A stretch of 64,000 bases of DNA from Vitis vinifera (taxonomy: Eukaryota > Streptophyta > Magnoliopsida > Vitales > Vitaceae). Every line of letters starts with the position of its first letter. The stretch's first letter is position 1. Position numbers and translations under genes: made by a program. The notes beneath the pieces were generated by a model that was given only the letters and a program-made list of their open reading frames with translations, made no database searches and was not told the origin of the DNA. Shown here one piece after another: positions 27,001 through 38,784 of the stretch. The stretch is from NCBI RefSeq assembly GCF_030704535.1, contig NC_081821.1, positions 7,703,001 to 7,767,000 of the forward strand, read 5' to 3'.

Positions 27001-27429
27001 ACTTTATTTGGGAAATGTTTTGACACTGGTTTCAAAATCCGTTTTTTGTTTTTGTAAAATAAAAATCTGTTTGAGAAATTGAAATGTACTTAAAATATTT
27101 TCTATGTTTTTAGATATTTTTTAAAAATAAATTTTATCAGTAGTACTTTATTTTCAACTATTCATCGTATTTATATAATTTCTTTTTAAAATAACTCTCA
27201 TAAAATAAATAAAAATCATTCAAAACAACTAAAATATTTTATTGCTAGTGCTTTATTTTCAACCATTAGGATTTTGCATTTTATTTTTACTTAAGTACCA
27301 AAAATTATATAAATCCCAAATGATTTCAACGTCTTTTACAAATTGGATGTTTGCATATTTTTGCTAAAAAAAAATTGAACTAAATTCTTTCTAAACTTAT
27401 TTTAAAAGGTTTTAAGAAATTATTTATCA

Positions 27430-28215
27430 AGGTTCTTAAGTACTTTATAGTGCAATTGAATAACCAAGGGTCAATTGATATTCCAGTCTCTAACAATCAC
27501 TTGTCTAAGGACAACTACTAAACTAGTTGCTCAACCTATCAACCTCAAACCATGTCTAACAACTAGTTTGCACTTCAAACTCTTATAAAAAGGGTTCAAA
27601 CTTCATAGTTTTGTAAGATTAATATTCCAAATTTTTTTTTGAATATATTTGAACCTTGGGGAAGTGTTTTAAGTGCACTTTGATTTAAAATTGCATGTTC
27701 ATTAATGCACCTAAATCCTAGTTTTTTTATTTGTATTGCTTGAGAAAATATTGCAAACTATAAATCCTTTCTTCATTTTTATATCTTGTGAAAGTACTTT
27801 GAAACCATAATCCAAAAGGAAGAGTTTGGAAATTTTGTCTAGAAAAAGTCTTGTTATGAAGGGTGTTTGGAACCATAATTCAAGAGGTTTTCTTAGAGCC
27901 ATTAATCCAAAAGGGTTGATTGCAACCATAATCCAATTGTAAAATTTGAAAACTTGGGTTAGAAGCCTTATTACTGAAACCCTCGCTTAATTAGAAATCT
28001 CAAGAGAGTGGACATATGCCAAATTACATCACATCACTATAAAAATCTTAAGATTGTATTATTATCTCTTCCTTACTCACTTTATTTTATATACAATTAT
28101 CTGTCAATGTATTTATTATATAATATTATATATTTGTCACTTACATTCATATAATTTAAAATTGCAAAAAGTGATTATCACCATATTCACCATCGTTTAA
28201 GATGATTATCTTAGA
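27430..28215 (+). mobile_element. Decayed Copia-like LTR fragment
   Basis: A CTTATAAAAAGGGTTCAAAC TATA-like block at about 27583 is followed, some 400 bp on, by AGAGAGTGGACATATGCC and CATCACTATAAAAATC (27996-28050). It ends with a run of short T-rich blocks and ATTGCAAAAAGTG...CACCATATTCACC (28160-28195). This order of landmarks is like the 3' half of plant Copia (Tork/SIRE) LTRs and the start of the region after them. It is heavily mutated, with no internal coding region left and ends not determined. Confidence 0.4.
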
Positions 28216-29677
28216 TTGATATAACTAAAATCCTAATAAAAGTTTTTTTAAAAAAAAAACTTACTCTTAAAACAAGGCATCTTATGGACACATATTTAAT
28301 TATTTTCATTGGTTTTCTATCAATTATTATAAAAAATAATTGTACAAATATAGAGAATAATTGAAATTAAGCATTACAAGTGAAAGTTATTTTTAAAAAA
28401 TATTTGGAAACACAAAAAACATGTCAAGAATATTCTAAATTTACAAATAGACTTTTATTTCAGAAAATATTTTTGAATTATTTTCTAAAACCATTTTAAA
28501 AGACATTCCTAAATATACCCCTATTTTTCGTTTTTTAATTGCCAAAAATGTTTTTGTATTTAGTTTTTTCATTTTTAAAAACAAAAAATTGTTTTTGAAG
28601 ATAGCTTCCAAACACACCAATTTTAATTTTGAATATAATTCTCAAATCTTAATTTATAATTTTTTTCCCTATTATTAGTAATATTAAATTGCATATCTAC
28701 AATATTAAAATTTTGAGGTTTTCTTTTTTTTTTTCTGTTTTTCAAAATATTTTTTTTAAAAAAATAAAAATAAAGAAACATCAATTTTTTTTTCTTATTT
28801 TAAAATTTTATTTCAAAAATAGATGAAAAAATGTAACATCTTTAGAGAATAAAAAATTAAAATGGGCAGAAAAATAAATTGGAGAGAGCTTGGAGAATTT
28901 GAAGATATGAAGATTTCTTAAACAATGGAAGCTTTATTATGCAAAAATAGAAACTTTAAAAGTTTAAACAAATTTATATAAAATAATTTGTGCTTTTAAT
29001 TTGTTGTTTTTATTTATTTTTAAAATCTTACTAAAAATTATAAGCTTCAAAACACCAACCAAACAAGAATTCTTTAAAGTATTCATATTCATATTATAAG
29101 TTTCAACATGATATATACATATTTTTTTAAAAACAAGAATTTTCTTAATTATATTTTAGAAAGCTGCTTTTTATTTAATTAAAACCTCTAAAAATCATAA
29201 AATTATTATTTTATTTAAACAAAAAAAAAACATTTGCAAATACACTTTTTAATCATCTTCGTAGAGAAAAAGAGAAAGAAGAAAATTTAGGATTTATTAT
29301 TATAAATTCTCTTAAAAATAGTTACAACACTTTTAAAATTTAAATAGACTTAATAAAAGAAAATAATAACTAATTTATCCTTACTTCCAAAAAAAAATCT
29401 AATATAGTAACAAAATAAATAAAAGATATAGCAACTAAATAAATATATAGTAACTAAATATATATATTGATAAAATATTAACTAAATATGTTAATTAGCC
29501 CCGAGGATTTGTTCTATGCAGATAGGGATTCTCACTGTCACTTCACCTGCATGCATGCAACGAAACAAATTGTAATCAGTTTACAAATAAAATTCTACAT
29601 AAAATCAACTACTCTTTTTCTAAATAAATTCATACCTTCTCATATGTTGGTATCGGTGTTTCGCAAGAAAATCAACC

Positions 29678-30835
29678 ATGGAGGATATGATAGTCAAACA
29701 GTGTCTTATTGGGCAGGGAGCATCTGGAAAAGTCTACATGGCCGTCTCTAGAAACGGTGGCGGCAGTCGACTGCTGGCAGTGAAATCTTCGGTTTGTTCT
29801 TCTTCCTCTTCTTCCCTTCTCAGGGAGGAAGAGATACTCCGCTCTCTGGGGGCTTGCCCTGATGTTGTTGAGTGCTTCGGTGGTTATTCAAGCATGGAAG
29901 TTGATGGCAGTTGGGTTTATAATCTAATTCTTGAGTACGCGCCCGGAGGAACTCTGAGGAGTTTGATGGAAAGGCGCAGAGGTAAATTGTCAGAATCTGA
30001 AGTTCGGGATTACGCAAGAATGATAATCAGAGGGCTTTGCTACATTCATCAGAAAGGATTGGTTCACTGCGATCTGAAGCCGGATAATGTTCTAGTTTTT
30101 CCTGGCGTAGATGGTGGGAATGTGGTTAAGATTGCTGATTTTGGACTGGCTAAAAGGGTGGGAGAAGAGGAAGTGCCCCGAGTCAGCTTCCGGGGCACGC
30201 CGTCTTACATGTCGCCGGAGTCTTTGGCTTTGAAGGAGCATGATGCGCCCATGGATATATGGTCCCTAGGGTGCACTATTATTGAGATGGTGACAGGACA
30301 AAGGGTCTGGACTGGCTGCAAGCGTGTGGGTGGGATGGTTGAGCATGTGGTGGTTAACAAGCAAGTACCCAAAACACCTGAATTTCTGTCCCAGTATGGG
30401 AAAGATTTTTTGGAGAAGTGCTTCGTGAGAGATCCGAAGTGGAGATGGACGGCTGAGATGCTCCTCCATCACCCTTTTGTGGCCCCCCCTCCCCCTCCTA
30501 ACGGGACCCCGATACTAATGACCGGCTTGCTACCCTTTAGATATTGTCCCCTGAGTGATACGGGACGAAAGTTTTCTTCGAGCTTTCCTTCTTTGATGGG
30601 CCGCTCTTTAACACCGTTGCTTCCACCCGTTTTACTTCCTTCTTCTTCTTCTTCTTGTTCATCTTCCGAGGAGTTGCTTCCAACTATTTCAATTCCTCCC
30701 ACATTCTTTAATTCTTTGCCTCATTCCTTACCTTCTTCTGAGGAGCCTTCTATTTGTGAATTGCTTTCGAATCTTTCTCTTCCCTCTGGATGGGACAGTG
30801 TTGAAGAAGTGACTCCTGGGTCTCGCAGTCAATGA
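29678..30835 (+). CDS. MAPKKK17/18/20-like protein kinase
   Basis: Intronless, 385 residues. The kinase domain starts at the N-terminus: Gly-rich loop GQGASGKVY (12-20), ATP lysine K36 in LAVKSS, alphaC glutamate near E51-E52, HCDLKPDN (130-137, Asp 132), DFG (154-156), GTPSYMSPE (173-181) and DIWSLGCT. All catalytic residues are present. The single N-terminal kinase domain, the compact activation loop and the Ser/Pro-rich tail (about 270-385) fit the plant MEKK-like MAPKKK13-21 clade. Arabidopsis MAPKKK17/18/20 act in ABA and stress MAPK cascades. The ATG at 29678 sits three codons before the conserved start of strand 1, as in relatives. Family is confident; exact orthology and stress role are inferred. 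Confidence 0.92.
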   Translation: MEDMIVKQCLIGQGASGKVYMAVSRNGGGSRLLAVKSSVCSSSSSSLLREEEILRSLGACPDVVECFGGYSSMEVDGSWVYNLILEYAPGGTLRSLMERRRGKLSESEVRDYARMIIRGLCYIHQKGLVHCDLKPDNVLVFPGVDGGNVVKIADFGLAKRVGEEEVPRVSFRGTPSYMSPESLALKEHDAPMDIWSLGCTIIEMVTGQRVWTGCKRVGGMVEHVVVNKQVPKTPEFLSQYGKDFLEKCFVRDPKWRWTAEMLLHHPFVAPPPPPNGTPILMTGLLPFRYCPLSDTGRKFSSSFPSLMGRSLTPLLPPVLLPSSSSSCSSSEELLPTISIPPTFFNSLPHSLPSSEEPSICELLSNLSLPSGWDSVEEVTPGSRSQ

Positions 30836-30948
30836 ACTGGTGGAGGTCTAGATCGCTGGTAGTCCTTTTGATCATCATCTTCTGGATAGTACTGTTGAAG
30901 AAGTGAGTCAAGTGACTCTTGGGCCCTGCAGTCAATGAACTGGTGGAA
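30795..30948 (+). repeat. Imperfect tandem duplication over the kinase stop codon
   Basis: The segment 30795-30845 (TGTTGAAGAAGTGACTCCTG ... AGTCAATGAACTGGTGGA) recurs at about 30890-30946 with small indels, including an extra GTCAAGTGA. The duplicate contains a second copy of the terminal codons and stop downstream of the real stop. Confidence 0.8.
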
Positions 30949-31490
30949 GGAGGAAGAAACAAGAAGACAAGATTACCAAGCGGTGAAGATTGGAGACATC
31001 ATTTGAATCCATAGTAATTTAAGAAGGGCTGGTTATGAAAATTCTTCATTGTAAAAATAGACACGCCGATGTATGTATTTATTATGTTCAACAATCCATA
31101 TGTATGCCGATTAAATCGTTTTTAATGTTGAATCTTCTTTTATTTTTCCCTTCCCTCGTACTTTTACTTGAGAGATTGCATATCTTTCCTCATCTTTCTC
31201 AATTTTAGAAAATTTTAACGGATTATAATTTTCATCCTCTTCATCTTTTACTATCTAAAATTAAGTTTAAAATGGTTAGAAGTGTCACAAATTCCTTTTT
31301 TCTTTTTTTTTTCTTCTTGAAAATATTGGATAGAAATATTTTTTTGATTAGTTATTATAATATTAGATTTATTTCTAAATATTTTTATAAATATTATAGT
31401 TCATGAAATAAAGATATGCTTGTAAAGATTATACTAGGTGAATTTTTCATAACATAATAATTATATTTGAATTATCTTCTTTGTAACATT

Positions 31491-31628
31491 TTTAATGGTA
31501 TAGTAAAATGATTTTCTTTTATTTGTAAATATAGATATAATTTATCAAACGTTAAAACTTTTAATGGTATAGTAAAATGATTCTCTTTTATTTGTAAATA
31601 TAGATATAATTGATCAAACGTTAAAACT
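31491..31628. repeat. 69-bp tandem duplication
   Basis: Two adjacent units, 31491-31559 and 31560-31628, differ at only a few positions. Each contains TTTAATGGTATAGTAAAATG and ends ATCAAACGTTAAAACT. It is noncoding. Confidence 0.93.
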
Positions 31629-33544
31629 TTAACATTCGTGTGAATTGTTTTATCTTTATGTTCTTATACTAATATTGTTCACATTAAAACTTCAAACGAT
31701 ACAATAAAAATAAAAGTTAAATCCATAACTAAAATTTTATCATATTACATAATAAGTTAAAAGTAATTTTAAGTTTAAAAAATAATACTTTAATATTATA
31801 AAAATAAGAGTATTTAATAAGTTGTTATTAAAGATATATATTTTCAAAAAAAAAAATTGTTTAGTAGTTTTTAAAATTTTTTATTTTAATTACATAAAAC
31901 AATTGTAAATTCAATTTATATAATATTAATTAAATTTAATTCAAGCCTTATGAATATATTTGTTTAATTTAAAATAAATAGTTTTTATTAAAATATAAAT
32001 AATAATATTATAATAAAATCATAAATTATATATTTTATATTAAAAAATATTTCAATATTTGTTAGAAAAATATGGATATTACTTGGTAAGGCATAGTTGA
32101 TTTTATTTTTATTTTTTTTGTTAAAAATGAATAATAATGATTCAAAAATAATCATTGTTAATAATATTTTCTCACTAGTATATATATAAAAATAATTTTA
32201 TCATAATTTTAATATTCATGTTTTACTAAAAATTATTTAGTTGTAATCACAAAATTATTTTTATTTTAATAACACTTGAATTGAATTTAACTAATATTAT
32301 ATAAATTGAATTTATAATGTTTCGCTAAATAAAAATAAATATATATATATATATATATATTTAAAAATAACTTATCAAAACAAGTTTTAAATAAAAACAA
32401 TTTACCAAATACCTTGATTTTTGTACAAAATTACAAAAGAGGTTTTTGGTTTTTTTTTTTTAACTTTAAAACAGTTTTTAAAAATAAGTATCATAAAATA
32501 TGGTAAATTGGACCATTTCTTTTAAGTTGGCATAAAAAAGATTTGAAGCAAATCGACATTGGTTTCGAGAAAATTTTAAATTGACCCTGAAACCAATATT
32601 GACAGTATTAACCCTAAAATATGAATTTGGGATAAAATAATTCCAAACTTATAAATCTAACCTTCATATATTTTAATACTTTTACAAAAATATTTTGAAT
32701 CTTTTTCGGATAAAAATAATATTTTGTTTTAAAACTTACATGTTAAAAATAAATAAATAAATAACACGCACTGGAAAACGAAATAAAACGGACGTTTTGA
32801 AAAGGTGATAAGTGGGGACCCACTAGCACAGTACCAGCCCTGACCTGGATCTAGGGAGGCGTGGTACATGTGATCCCATTCTGGCATTTAGGTGGCAATC
32901 TCGCAATTTCATTTCCACCTAGTGGCACACCCGTAATTTACTTGGAAATAGGATCTCAACAGGACATGGAAATACCCGAACTTTTCCGAAACCCGTCCGC
33001 CATTTTAAAAAAAAATCTCAAACCTACCCCTAAATTGTCCAAGGCTAAAAAAATTTTAAAAATTAAAAAAAATTCCAAAACTTATCTCTAACTCATTTAA
33101 ATTTCAAATATGTTCGATAAAGGTAAAAGAGGATAAGTACCTAAAAATACTTGCGTCATGACTCATTATCATCCCTATCACTCCATACAATGTCCCAATT
33201 TTTTAATTATTATTTTATTTTTATTACATATATTTTAACTAAATATTGATGAATTTTTTAACTAAATAGTAGATTAAAAAAAGGTTCAAAATTCTTATAA
33301 TTATTTGAATATTCTTAAATTAAGTTATTAACAAATATTAATAAGTGAAATTATCTGATTCAAAATATACCTATTAGCATTTTTTCATTCTAATGATTTT
33401 TTAATATAAAATAATTAATTTTATTTATAAAACTTAAAAACTTTTAATACATATTTTTATCTTAATCAATTTTCTTATTTTATCTTATACTTTTTTTTTT
33501 CACTTCTCATATAATTCTTTCTTTCTCACATATTTATCTCATTC

Positions 33545-33677
33545 TTTCTCTTTGTTGAATGTTGAAACATGAATTAGTTTTATTACGTTTCATTCAAAAT
33601 GTCAATGATCCTTTCTCTTTATTGAATCTTGAAACATGAATTTGTTTTATTATATTTCATTCAGAATGTCAATGATT
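33545..33677. repeat. 67-bp imperfect tandem duplication
   Basis: Two adjacent units start at 33545 and 33612. Both contain TTTCTCTTT, TTGAAACATGAATT, TTTTATTA and GTCAATGAT, with several substitutions between them, so this is an older duplication than the one at 31491. It is noncoding. Confidence 0.88.
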
Positions 33678-35190
33678 GAGGTTATCCTGTGGGGTCGGGT
33701 TCATTTCATTATTATCATTTTTTAAATTAATTTTAATTAATAAATTATCAAGTGCTGATGTATTATATGAACGTATAAATTATATTAATTTTTAAGTCAC
33801 GTTAAAAATATTATATTTTTCTTTATACGATAATTAATACTACAAAATCGAAATTCAACTTACTTGGTGTTAAATTAAAGGAGTCAAATTATTTAAATTT
33901 GCATTACGTGTATCACATGAAAAGTCTAAACATCGATCTTACTTTATATTTGGTAGGTTTTAGATTCCTAATTATACCAAGTTCCACATTTGACTTTCTT
34001 AAGATCAAGTGTGGTTGGATTGACCCAATCCTTGTACACAAGCATTCTTCCACAAACAAGAAGAACATCAAACCCAATTATTTAATTGAGATTTTTTTTT
34101 TTTTTTAATTTGTTAATAGACTTCCTCTATAGAAGGGTCCCACAATGCAGGGGTTTCATGCTATCCTCAAAAGTCACCTTTCTCCTCCATTTTTCTGTTA
34201 TTGTTGTCTAGTCTAGTCCATAATTAAAGAATTAACATATACCCAACATGAAGACTGCGTGGAAAAGCAGCCAATTAATAATGATGGGTCCAATTGAATT
34301 TTATCTTTCCCTCTATGAATCATAACATACTTGAATTGAATCAAGTATTGGACGTCACTTGATTGGAAACCAGGTGAAGACTTATGATTTATGTGCCATA
34401 TAATCTAAAGGAAAATAGAACAAAAAGAGATTGTAATATTTTTATGAATTTTGTTTTACGCTCTTTTACATTAAAATTAATCATTATTACCCAAATAAAT
34501 AGAAAAATTAGTTATTAATTTTGTCAACACCTAATGTTTTTTCAAAAACAGTTTTTCTGTTAAAAACGCTTCTTAAAATTGTTGTCAAATGAACTTTAAG
34601 TCTTTAAGAATACTTGTATTTAATATAATTATGCGTGTTTTGTTTTTAAAATCAAGAAATCAGATATAAAATTAAGATATTTTGTAAAAGAAAAAAGAAA
34701 AATATCAAATTCCTTTATGCTTTAAATTTAAAAAATTAAAATTTTTTTTTTCAATACAAGCTTTTAAAAATTCTCATATTTTATATAAAAGTTATTATTA
34801 AAATTTTATTTTAAAAACAGAAAATAGGAATAGTATGGAATAGACATGTATATATATATTTTATTATTTATTATTTAAAAAATAATGGAAATTTCTGTGA
34901 ATATAGGAATAACAACTAGGGTACATTTAGAATCTTCTTGGAAATTATTCCAATAAACCCTACCCTATGGAATATTAAGTTGGTAGGGAATAAAGCACGG
35001 GTAGGTCATATTCAAATAATTCAACAAAAGTTGGTAGACTAAGATAAGTTCAATTGACTTCACCATCAAACCAAACATTTTCTGTTCTAAGAAATTAAAA
35101 CAAAATTTTCATTAGCAACTTTTTTAGACTGGGCTACCTTCCGTTATAATTAAAAACTACAAAGCTAAGTTCCAAAAAAAATAAATTTAG

Positions 35191-35489
35191 ACTATGTTTG
35201 GTTCTCGGGAAAATGCGAGGGAAAAAAATAGAAAAAAAAATGGAAGGAAATAAAAAATGAGGAAAAATAACAATGGATTTAAAATCAATAAATTATTTTT
35301 ACATGCTACTTCAAACTCATTTTACTTATTTTCACTTTTCAATATAAATATTAAATAATTTGAAAATATATAAATTTTTAATTAATCTTACTTATATATT
35401 ATTTTCTATAAACAATCAAATATGAGAAAATTATTTTTCTTAGTATTTTTTTTCTTTCCTTAGTACTTTCTGAGAACCAAATATAACCT
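35191..35489. repeat. MITE-like element, family 2, copy 2
   Basis: The terminal inverted repeats ACTATGTTTGGTTCTCGGGA and CTGAGAACCAAATATAAC match the family 2 copy at 1974-2249. It is about 300 bp and AT-rich. TTAGA lies on both sides, just outside or overlapping the ends, and could be a target-site duplication. Confidence 0.6.
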
Positions 35490-37753
35490 TAGACTATGTT
35501 TTTTTTACTACAAGACTACTTTTAATTGAAGGGATATGATAAGATATGTTTATTTTATGATATTATATTATAAAGAAAATACGCATTTTAAAATATGATT
35601 TAAGATGAAATATGATATTATCCTTTAATATTATATCTAACGGACATGAGTAAGGTAGCATATTCAATTAGACATGTTGTATTATATTATATTTATTAAA
35701 TGAATAAAAAATAATATTAAATATATATTATATTTAGATATTTAAAATAAAAATTATATCCCATTTCAATATTTTCTACAATAAAAAATAAAATTTCTCT
35801 TATATTTAATAATATTCATAATTAAAATATTTAAACTTTATAAATAATTTTTTTTATATTATGTTATTTAATATATAAAATTAATTTATATATCATATAT
35901 TAATATTATTTTGTACTATATTTTATAATTTTTTTTATTTTTTTAACCATAAAAATTGATAAAATGCTTTTTAATGAGTCATCTAATTATTCTCTAAAAT
36001 ATCCATTTTACTTGTAATGTTATTAATATCAATTGATAACTAGATAGTTATTTCCCTTTATTTTATATATTTATTATTATTATTATTATTCTATTTGAGT
36101 TTTTTTTCTTGAGAAACAAACACCCTCTGCAAAAAGTTGAGAATTTTTAATTTTTTTTAATTTTTTAATTTTTATTTTTATTTTTATAAATAAACATCTT
36201 ATAGCAAAAGTGAAATAGTTTGAAAAGTGTGAACATTAGAAGTAGGTGAAACCCTAGTATTTTTTTCATAGTCATTTTAGGATTTTTTTCATTAAGGTAA
36301 GTTGAGGTTAATTTCAAGAACTCTAATTGTTTAGGCATTTTTTTTTGTTTTTAACTTCATCATCAATTTAGGAGATAGAGATAGGGATATAATAAAATGC
36401 ATTTTAGGATTTATAATATAATAATAATAATTATTGTATGTATCTTAAAAAATTGTACGTATTTCAAATTATTTTTAAATATATAAAAATAATACTGATT
36501 TAAAAAATTTGAGGTTTTTTTTCATATATTTTTGTATTAGTGAATTAAAATTCACATTTCTCTAAAAAAAAAAATGATGGATAATATAATATGCCGTCAT
36601 CCTATCATATTTTATTATGCAAACCAAACATGACAAACTTTTTATACGAGACAAAATGTAATTCAAGTAGGGCCATCTAAACAAACCAATCAAACATGGC
36701 GTTGAAAGTTTTGTTAAAATGAGGACAAAATTCTTCATCATTTTCTCAAGTGGCATGAGTTATTTATGTAATTATGGTCACCAACAATTAATTCAAGAAA
36801 AATGCCATGCTTAAATAATAATTTATGAACAGTAATGAGGAGACCAGGGACCTTTCAGTCATTTCCTTCTAAAAAATAAATTAATAATAAAACAAAAGAA
36901 ATATATTGGATTATCGGATTAAGATTATATTTCCATTCACGCTTCCCAATGCAATAATTATCTAACATTAAATACCCAGAAATTTAAGTAATAAATTAAT
37001 AAATATTAAACGGTAAAAATAACGGTGGCATTAAATGTTCACAAATATTTAAAAATACATCTACTAAAATTAAATTTTAATATATCTTCTTAAAATTAAA
37101 AAATATTTATTTTTTGAATTTTTTTTTTCATTTATGAGTAGGGTGCAATTCAATTTTTCACAAAAGTAATGATTATATTTATACATCAAACATAATTGTG
37201 AAAACAAAAATTGAAAAATCTCACTAAATTTAAGGTGCCCATAGAAAATTATTTCCCTGTCTGAAATCTTTAATGAATTTATTAAATTTTTATACATAAA
37301 AGGAAATTGTTTGGAAGATAATTGAATCTGTTTGCTTCTTTTATGAATTAACTCAATGCCCATTTCTTGATTCTCATATGCCATCTCAGACCTCCTCAAA
37401 AAAATCCAAAAAAAGAGATACAAACGGGGAAGAGATAGAGAGAGAAAGTGTGAGAAATGTAGAGAGATGAAGAGAGGGGGGGAGTGAGCTGGTGTTTCAA
37501 AGAAACTAATGTCTCTTTCCTTTAAATTTCCGGGTCTCATGTCTTTTCTTATACAAGTCTGTTTGCTTCTGAAGATTTGTCTCCCTTTTCCATTTGAAAT
37601 TGCTCAGCAGATCCAATTCCTTATTTTTTTTCTTCATTTTGTGCACCTTTCGATGATCTGAGTCTCATTTCTTGGTGTTTTAGAAATACCCGCTTTGTTG
37701 TTTGGGTCCTTTGGGGGGGTTCTAGCCTTTGCTGTCTGGTTCAGAGGCTCTGC

Positions 37754-38782
37754 ATGGTGTTGAAGGATGTGGGTTTAAGGTAAACTTTGCTTTTTTAGGA
37801 TTAATTTGATGTTTGAAGAGACAAATTCTAATGAGGTTTGATTGGATTTTTTTTTAAAATTTTTATTATGTTTTTTGTGGGATTTGTTATGTGATTGTTT
37901 ATGTAGAAGGGTTTATGCAGTTTTCCTTTTTTGTAGAATTGTTTGCTCATTGCTTTAAATGAAGTCTTATGTTTTCTAAGTGGTTTTAATTGTTTCCTCT
38001 CTGGGAATTTTTTCAGTAATTCTTATTTCCCCTTGGAATTCTATTTATTCTGATCACTGTGATGCTCCAAAGATTTATCTTCCCTCTCTGAATCCTTTTG
38101 AGAGCTGAAAATTGAAACAAAAATGAAAGCTCTTGTTTGGTTTTTGATGGGCCTTTTATCAATGCTAAGAATTGGGAATCTATATAACATGGTTCTTCTC
38201 TGTTCTCAATGCTTATGCTGTTAATTTTTGTTTTCTCTGAATCTGTTGCTGTTGTATCTCATTCAAGGGAGTCCCAATCTGAAAGCATTTCATAAGTCCC
38301 TAGTTCATCCCCATTAAGAATGTTTGGATGGCTTCATAACATTGCATGTCTTCTGTCAAAAATCCTTATATTATTCCCTAAATTCCCAAATTATTCCTGA
38401 TTTTTTCTTCTAGTTCTTGGTTCTGAGTTTATCCCTTTGCCCAATTCCTGAATCATGTGATATAATTTTAGAATGATTCCACCTCCTTGTCTTTGTGTGC
38501 ATTGCTCCTCTCAAATCAATTTTCGATTTTTCTTTAAATTTCTGACTAAAATCCAAAATCTGAATTACATGGCAGAGTTACTGTCAAATGCCGAGTTTGT
38601 CTCTATGTCATTCCAAACTATTCATTGTTTCTTATGAGTTCATATTCTGAATTTTTTTTTTGAAGGGGCTTCCTTTTTTCTTTTTTTTTTTCTTGTGTTA
38701 ATGAAAAATGGCTTGGTCTTATTGGGTTATTAATTCTAATTTGTGCTTGATTTTTTATTTAATTTTTCCAAGGTTTTGCTAG
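37754..38782 (+). promoter_or_regulatory. Upstream ORF spanning the leader intron of the DUF863 gene
   Basis: The probable leader exon ends at GGTTTAAG|GTAAAC (37779) and the next exon starts at 38773 after TTTCCAAG. Splicing these joins an ATG at 37754 to a TAG at 38780-38782, an 11-codon uORF. Its stop lies just two bases before the main ATG at 38785. Stop-to-start spacing that short would disfavour normal reinitiation at the main start, so the uORF could limit translation unless it is leaky-scanned or excluded by start-site choice. The splice junction is predicted, not observed. Confidence 0.45.
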
Positions 38783-38784
38783 GA

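Larger units (their letters stand above)
23033..29677. other. Long AT-rich intergenic region
   Basis: About 6.6 kb without a supportable gene. It is very AT-rich and includes (TA)n near 23733-23750 and 25155-25172, a (CAT)n run, many degenerate TTTTTAAAAACAG-type palindromic fragments like hAT MITE debris (25430-25880, 27000-27250, 28400-28620), and a decayed Copia-like LTR listed separately. The open frame at 23412-23705 has no recognisable features. Confidence 0.6.
30836..37380. other. AT-rich intergenic region between the kinase and DUF863 gene
   Basis: No supported gene in about 6.5 kb. It contains poly-A/T tracts, (TA)n at 32339-32360, two short tandem duplications (31491-31628 and 33545-33677), a family 2 MITE (35191-35489) and, from 35495 to about 36660, another very AT-rich segment with GATATGATAAGATATG-like and CATATTTTATTATGCAAACC blocks that may be a further decayed transposon. 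Confidence 0.6.

Noticed and set aside
37070-37540. 156-residue minus-strand frame near the DUF863 leader
   Set aside because: It is antisense to the purine-rich leader and upstream AT-rich DNA, low in complexity, with no recognised domain.
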